Below are positions 61,520 to 64,000 of a stretch of DNA of 64,000 bases, piece by piece. Position numbers and translations under genes: made by a program. How positions within the stretch are numbered: the stretch's first letter is position 1; each line of letters begins with the position of its first letter. The DNA is taken from contig NZ_CP108006.1 in assembly GCF_036127095.1 (NCBI RefSeq), positions 4,402,001 to 4,466,000 of the forward strand. The letters run 5' to 3'. This stretch comes from Streptomyces sp. NBC_00335. Lineage in GTDB: Bacteria > Actinomycetota > Actinomycetes > Streptomycetales > Streptomycetaceae. The notes beneath the pieces are model-generated. The model had not been told where the DNA came from. It saw only the letters and a list, made by a program, of their open reading frames with translations, and searched no databases.

Positions 61520-63958
61520 ATGTCCATTTCCAGTTCTGACCGTTCCGTCATGCCCGAGAACGACTCCAACGAGATCGTCGACGCCGAGACCCTTGCGGTC
61601 ACCGAGGCCATCGAGGCCGTAGTCGCCGACGAGATCATCGAGGCCCTCGAGGCCGACGTGGCGAACCACGAGTCCGACGAGTCCGATGACTCCTTCGAGG
61701 ACTCCACCGAAGACTTCAACGACGACGCAGAGGCCGACGACGCCGACGCCGAGCCCACCCTGACCTTCGGCGACCTCGGTCTGCCGGACGGCATCGTGCG
61801 CAAGCTCGCGCAGAACGGCGTCACCGCGCCCTTCCCGATCCAGGCCGCGACCATCCCGGACGCCCTGGCCGGCAAGGACATCCTCGGCCGTGGCCGCACC
61901 GGCTCCGGCAAGACCCTCTCCTTCGGTCTGCCGACCCTGGCCTCGCTGGCCGGTGGGCACACCGAGAAGAAGAAGCCCCGCGCGATCATCCTGACGCCGA
62001 CGCGTGAGCTCGCGATGCAGGTCGCCGACGCTCTCCAGCCCTACGGCGACGTCCTCGGCCTCAAGATGAAGGTCGTCTGTGGCGGTACCTCCATGAGCAA
62101 CCAGATCTTCGCTCTGGAGCGCGGTGTCGACGTCCTCGTCGCCACCCCGGGCCGTCTGCGCGACATCATCAACCGCGGCGCCTGCTCCCTGGCGAACGTC
62201 CAGGTCGCGGTCCTCGACGAGGCCGACCAGATGGCCGACCTGGGCTTCCTGCCCGAGGTCACCGAGCTGCTCGACCAGATCCCCGGCGGCGGCCAGCGCA
62301 TGCTCTTCTCCGCCACCATGGAGAACGAGATCGGCACCCTGGTCAAGCGCTACCTGACCAACCCCGTCACGCACGAGGTCGACAGCGCGCAGGGCAACGT
62401 CACGACCATGACGCACCACGTCCTCGTCGTGAAGCCGAAGGACAAGGCGCCGGTCACGGCGGCCATCGCCGCCCGCAAGGGCCGCACCATCATCTTCGTC
62501 CGCACCCAGCTGGGCGCCGACCGCATCGCCGAGCAGCTCATCGAGTCCGGCGTGAAGGCCGACGCGCTGCACGGCGGCATGACGCAGGGTGCCCGTACCC
62601 GCGTCCTCGCCGACTTCAAGGACGGCTACGTCAACGCGCTCGTCGCCACCGACGTCGCCGCCCGCGGCATCCACGTCGACGGCATCGACCTGGTCCTGAA
62701 CGTGGACCCGGCCGGTGACCACAAGGACTACCTGCACCGCTCGGGCCGTACCGCCCGCGCCGGCAAGTCCGGTGTCGTCGTGTCGCTGGCGCTTCCGCAC
62801 CAGCGCCGCCAGATCTTCCGCCTGATGGAGGACGCGGGCGTCGACGCTTCGCGCCACATCGTCCAGGGCGTCGGCGCCTTCGACCCCGAGGTCGCCGAGA
62901 TCACCGGTGCCCGTTCGCTGACCCAGGTCCAGGCCGACTCCGCGAACAACGCCGCCAAGCAGGCCGAGCGCGAGGTCGCCGACCTCACCAAGCAGCTGGA
63001 GCGCCTGTCGCGCCGTGCCGTCGAGCTGCGCGAGGAGGCCGACCGCCTGGTCGCCCGCTCCGCACGTGAGCGCGGCGAGGACCCCGAGGCCGCTGTCGCC
63101 GAGGTGGTCGAGGCCGCCGAGGCCGAGGTCGCGGCAGCCGTGGCCGAGCCGGTCGCGGAGGAGCGCCCCGCGTTCCAGAGCCGTGACGACCGTGGCAACT
63201 ACGAGCGCCGTGACAACCGTCGCGACGACCGTGGTGACCGTGGCGGCGACCGTGGCGGCTTCCGCCGTGACGACCGCGGCGACCGCGGTGGCGACCGTGG
63301 CGGTTTCCGCTCCGGTGGCGACCGTCCGACCGGTGGTGGCTTCCGTCGTGACGACCGCCCCTCGGGTGGTTTCAACCGTGACGACCGTGGTGGCGACCGT
63401 GGCGGTTTCCGCTCCGGTGGCGACCGTCCGACCGGTGGCGGTTTCCGCTCCGGTGGCGACCGTCCGGCCGGCGGCGGTTTCCGCTCGGGCGGCGACCGTC
63501 CGACCGGTGGTGGCTTCCGTCGTGACGACCGCCCCTCGGGTGGTTTCAACCGTGACGACCGTGGCGGCTTCCGCTCGGGCGGCGACCGTCCGACCGGTGG
63601 TGGCTTCCGTCGTGACGACCGCCCCTCGGGTGGTTTCAACCGTGACGACCGTGGTGGCGACCGTGGCGGTTTCCGCTCCGGTGGCGACCGTCCGACCGGT
63701 GGCGGTTTCCGCTCCGGTGGCGACCGTCCCGCCGGTGGTGGCTTCCGTCGTGACGACCGCCCCTCGGGTGGTTTCAACCGTGACGACCGCGGTGGCGACC
63801 GTGGCGGTTTCCGCTCCGGTGGCGACCGTCCGACCGGTGGCGGCTTCCGCTCCGGTGGCGACCGTCCGGCCGGCGGCGGCTTCCGCTCCGGCGGCGACCG
63901 TCCCGCCGGCGGCAGCGACCGCCGCGACGACAAGCCCCGCTGGAAGCGCAACGGCTGA
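61520..63958 (+). CDS. DEAD-box RNA helicase with repetitive RGG-like tail
   Basis: A cytoplasmic RNA helicase of 812 aa if the ATG at 61520 is used; an ATG at 61550 and an in-frame codon at 61436 are alternatives. After an acidic N-terminal 85 residues come the motifs in order: [22 protein letters not shown] (Q motif), [50 protein letters not shown] and [12 protein letters not shown] coiled stretch follows (about 480-540), then about 235 residues of repeated [12 protein letters not shown] and [11 protein letters not shown] units. Such tails bind RNA without specificity and can drive condensation. It probably aids ribosome assembly and cold growth. Confidence 0.93.
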   Translation: MSISSSDRSVMPENDSNEIVDAETLAVTEAIEAVVADEIIEALEADVANHESDESDDSFEDSTEDFNDDAEADDADAEPTLTFGDLGLPDGIVRKLAQNGVTAPFPIQAATIPDALAGKDILGRGRTGSGKTLSFGLPTLASLAGGHTEKKKPRAIILTPTRELAMQVADALQPYGDVLGLKMKVVCGGTSMSNQIFALERGVDVLVATPGRLRDIINRGACSLANVQVAVLDEADQMADLGFLPEVTELLDQIPGGGQRMLFSATMENEIGTLVKRYLTNPVTHEVDSAQGNVTTMTHHVLVVKPKDKAPVTAAIAARKGRTIIFVRTQLGADRIAEQLIESGVKADALHGGMTQGARTRVLADFKDGYVNALVATDVAARGIHVDGIDLVLNVDPAGDHKDYLHRSGRTARAGKSGVVVSLALPHQRRQIFRLMEDAGVDASRHIVQGVGAFDPEVAEITGARSLTQVQADSANNAAKQAEREVADLTKQLERLSRRAVELREEADRLVARSARERGEDPEAAVAEVVEAAEAEVAAAVAEPVAEERPAFQSRDDRGNYERRDNRRDDRGDRGGDRGGFRRDDRGDRGGDRGGFRSGGDRPTGGGFRRDDRPSGGFNRDDRGGDRGGFRSGGDRPTGGGFRSGGDRPAGGGFRSGGDRPTGGGFRRDDRPSGGFNRDDRGGFRSGGDRPTGGGFRRDDRPSGGFNRDDRGGDRGGFRSGGDRPTGGGFRSGGDRPAGGGFRRDDRPSGGFNRDDRGGDRGGFRSGGDRPTGGGFRSGGDRPAGGGFRSGGDRPAGGSDRRDDKPRWKRNG
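63229..63925 (+). repeat. Tandem repeats in the helicase C-terminal tail
   Basis: About 16 imperfect in-frame units of 33-45 bp built on GACCGTGGCGGTTTCCGC and CGACCGTCCGACCGGTGG encode Gly/Arg/Asp/Phe-rich repeats. Blocks longer than 100 bp recur almost unchanged, so slippage and assembly error are both likely here. Confidence 0.92.
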
Positions 63959-64000
63959 GACCGGCCGCTGAACTGATCGCCTGACAGGGCCCCTACGACC

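Noticed and set aside
63229..63925. CRISPR-like array in the helicase tail
   Set aside because: Repeats are in-frame coding units without unique spacers of constant length, and no cas gene is present.

Overview
The window is chromosomal DNA of a Streptomyces (high-GC actinomycete). The base composition is very GC-rich, third codon positions are almost all G or C, GTG starts are common, and many starts lie 6 to 7 nt after a TAnnnT box, as expected for leaderless mRNAs. The gene content is diagnostic: bldC, an Lsr2 paralogue beside purS, valine dehydrogenase, a SigF-type sigma factor, tRNA-adenosine deaminase with its actinobacterial partner, a DUF3073 protein and the small-type SRP RNA beside dnaX. 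From memory the order matches the conserved core around S. coelicolor SCO4035 to SCO4096. I could not run an alignment.

Layout. 1-7.3 kb (mostly minus strand): SigF-family sigma factor, a tiny membrane protein, a 6C small RNA with two six-C hairpin loops, tRNA-Ser, tadA and partner, an unlisted 57-aa basic protein, a universal stress protein; upp and a LytR_C membrane protein converge. 7.3-12.4 kb: HerA-like ATPase, a stand-alone OpcA paralogue overlapping a cupin gene, HhH-GPD repair protein, VOC protein, DoxX. 12.6-19.5 kb: a molybdenum-centred island with a double Mop molbindin, a small molybdopterin-domain oxidoreductase, a two-gene xanthine-dehydrogenase-type enzyme whose iron-sulfur and molybdenum subunits are fused, a PucR regulator and an HTH-Mop regulator. 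19.6-25.2 kb: second stress protein, ATP-grasp enzyme, AspT-type exporter, and an ECF41-type sigma factor beside the NAD-binding oxidoreductase typical of that group. 25.3-47.8 kb: SRP RNA, dnaX and most of de novo purine synthesis (purD, purC, purS-purQ-purL, purF, purM), interspersed with a degenerate M48-like membrane protein, a 168-bp nearly perfect palindromic element, a dimethylformamidase-like protein, a DesK/DesR-like two-component pair between two tRNA-Gly(GCC) genes, an unusual tRNA-Gly(UCC), lsrL, a secreted sulfatase preceded by a cysteine-containing leader peptide, and small housekeeping genes. 47.9-59.1 kb: DUF3073 protein, vdh, bldC, the large HrpA helicase between two identical tRNA-Asp genes, a DsbA-like/CcdA pair, and a tRNA-Glu/Asp/Phe cluster. 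59.2-64 kb: minimal zincin, two adjacent fluoride-channel (CrcB) subunits, a lipoprotein and a DEAD-box helicase with a long repetitive Gly/Arg/Asp tail.

How the genes fit together. PurF, PurD, PurSQL, PurM and PurC carry out committed steps from PRPP to SAICAR, and Upp salvages uracil with the same PRPP. The xanthine-dehydrogenase/PucR island would break purines down and depends on molybdenum cofactor, which fits the two Mop-domain proteins beside it. BldC, LsrL, SigF and DUF3073 belong to development or nucleoid control. There is no prophage, CRISPR array, complete transposon or biosynthetic cluster.

The items most worth follow-up are the tRNA-Gly(UCC) with a broken T-arm, the 168-bp palindrome whose arm differences mostly preserve G-U pairing in one strand, and the near-leaderless Cys leader peptide ahead of the sulfatase.
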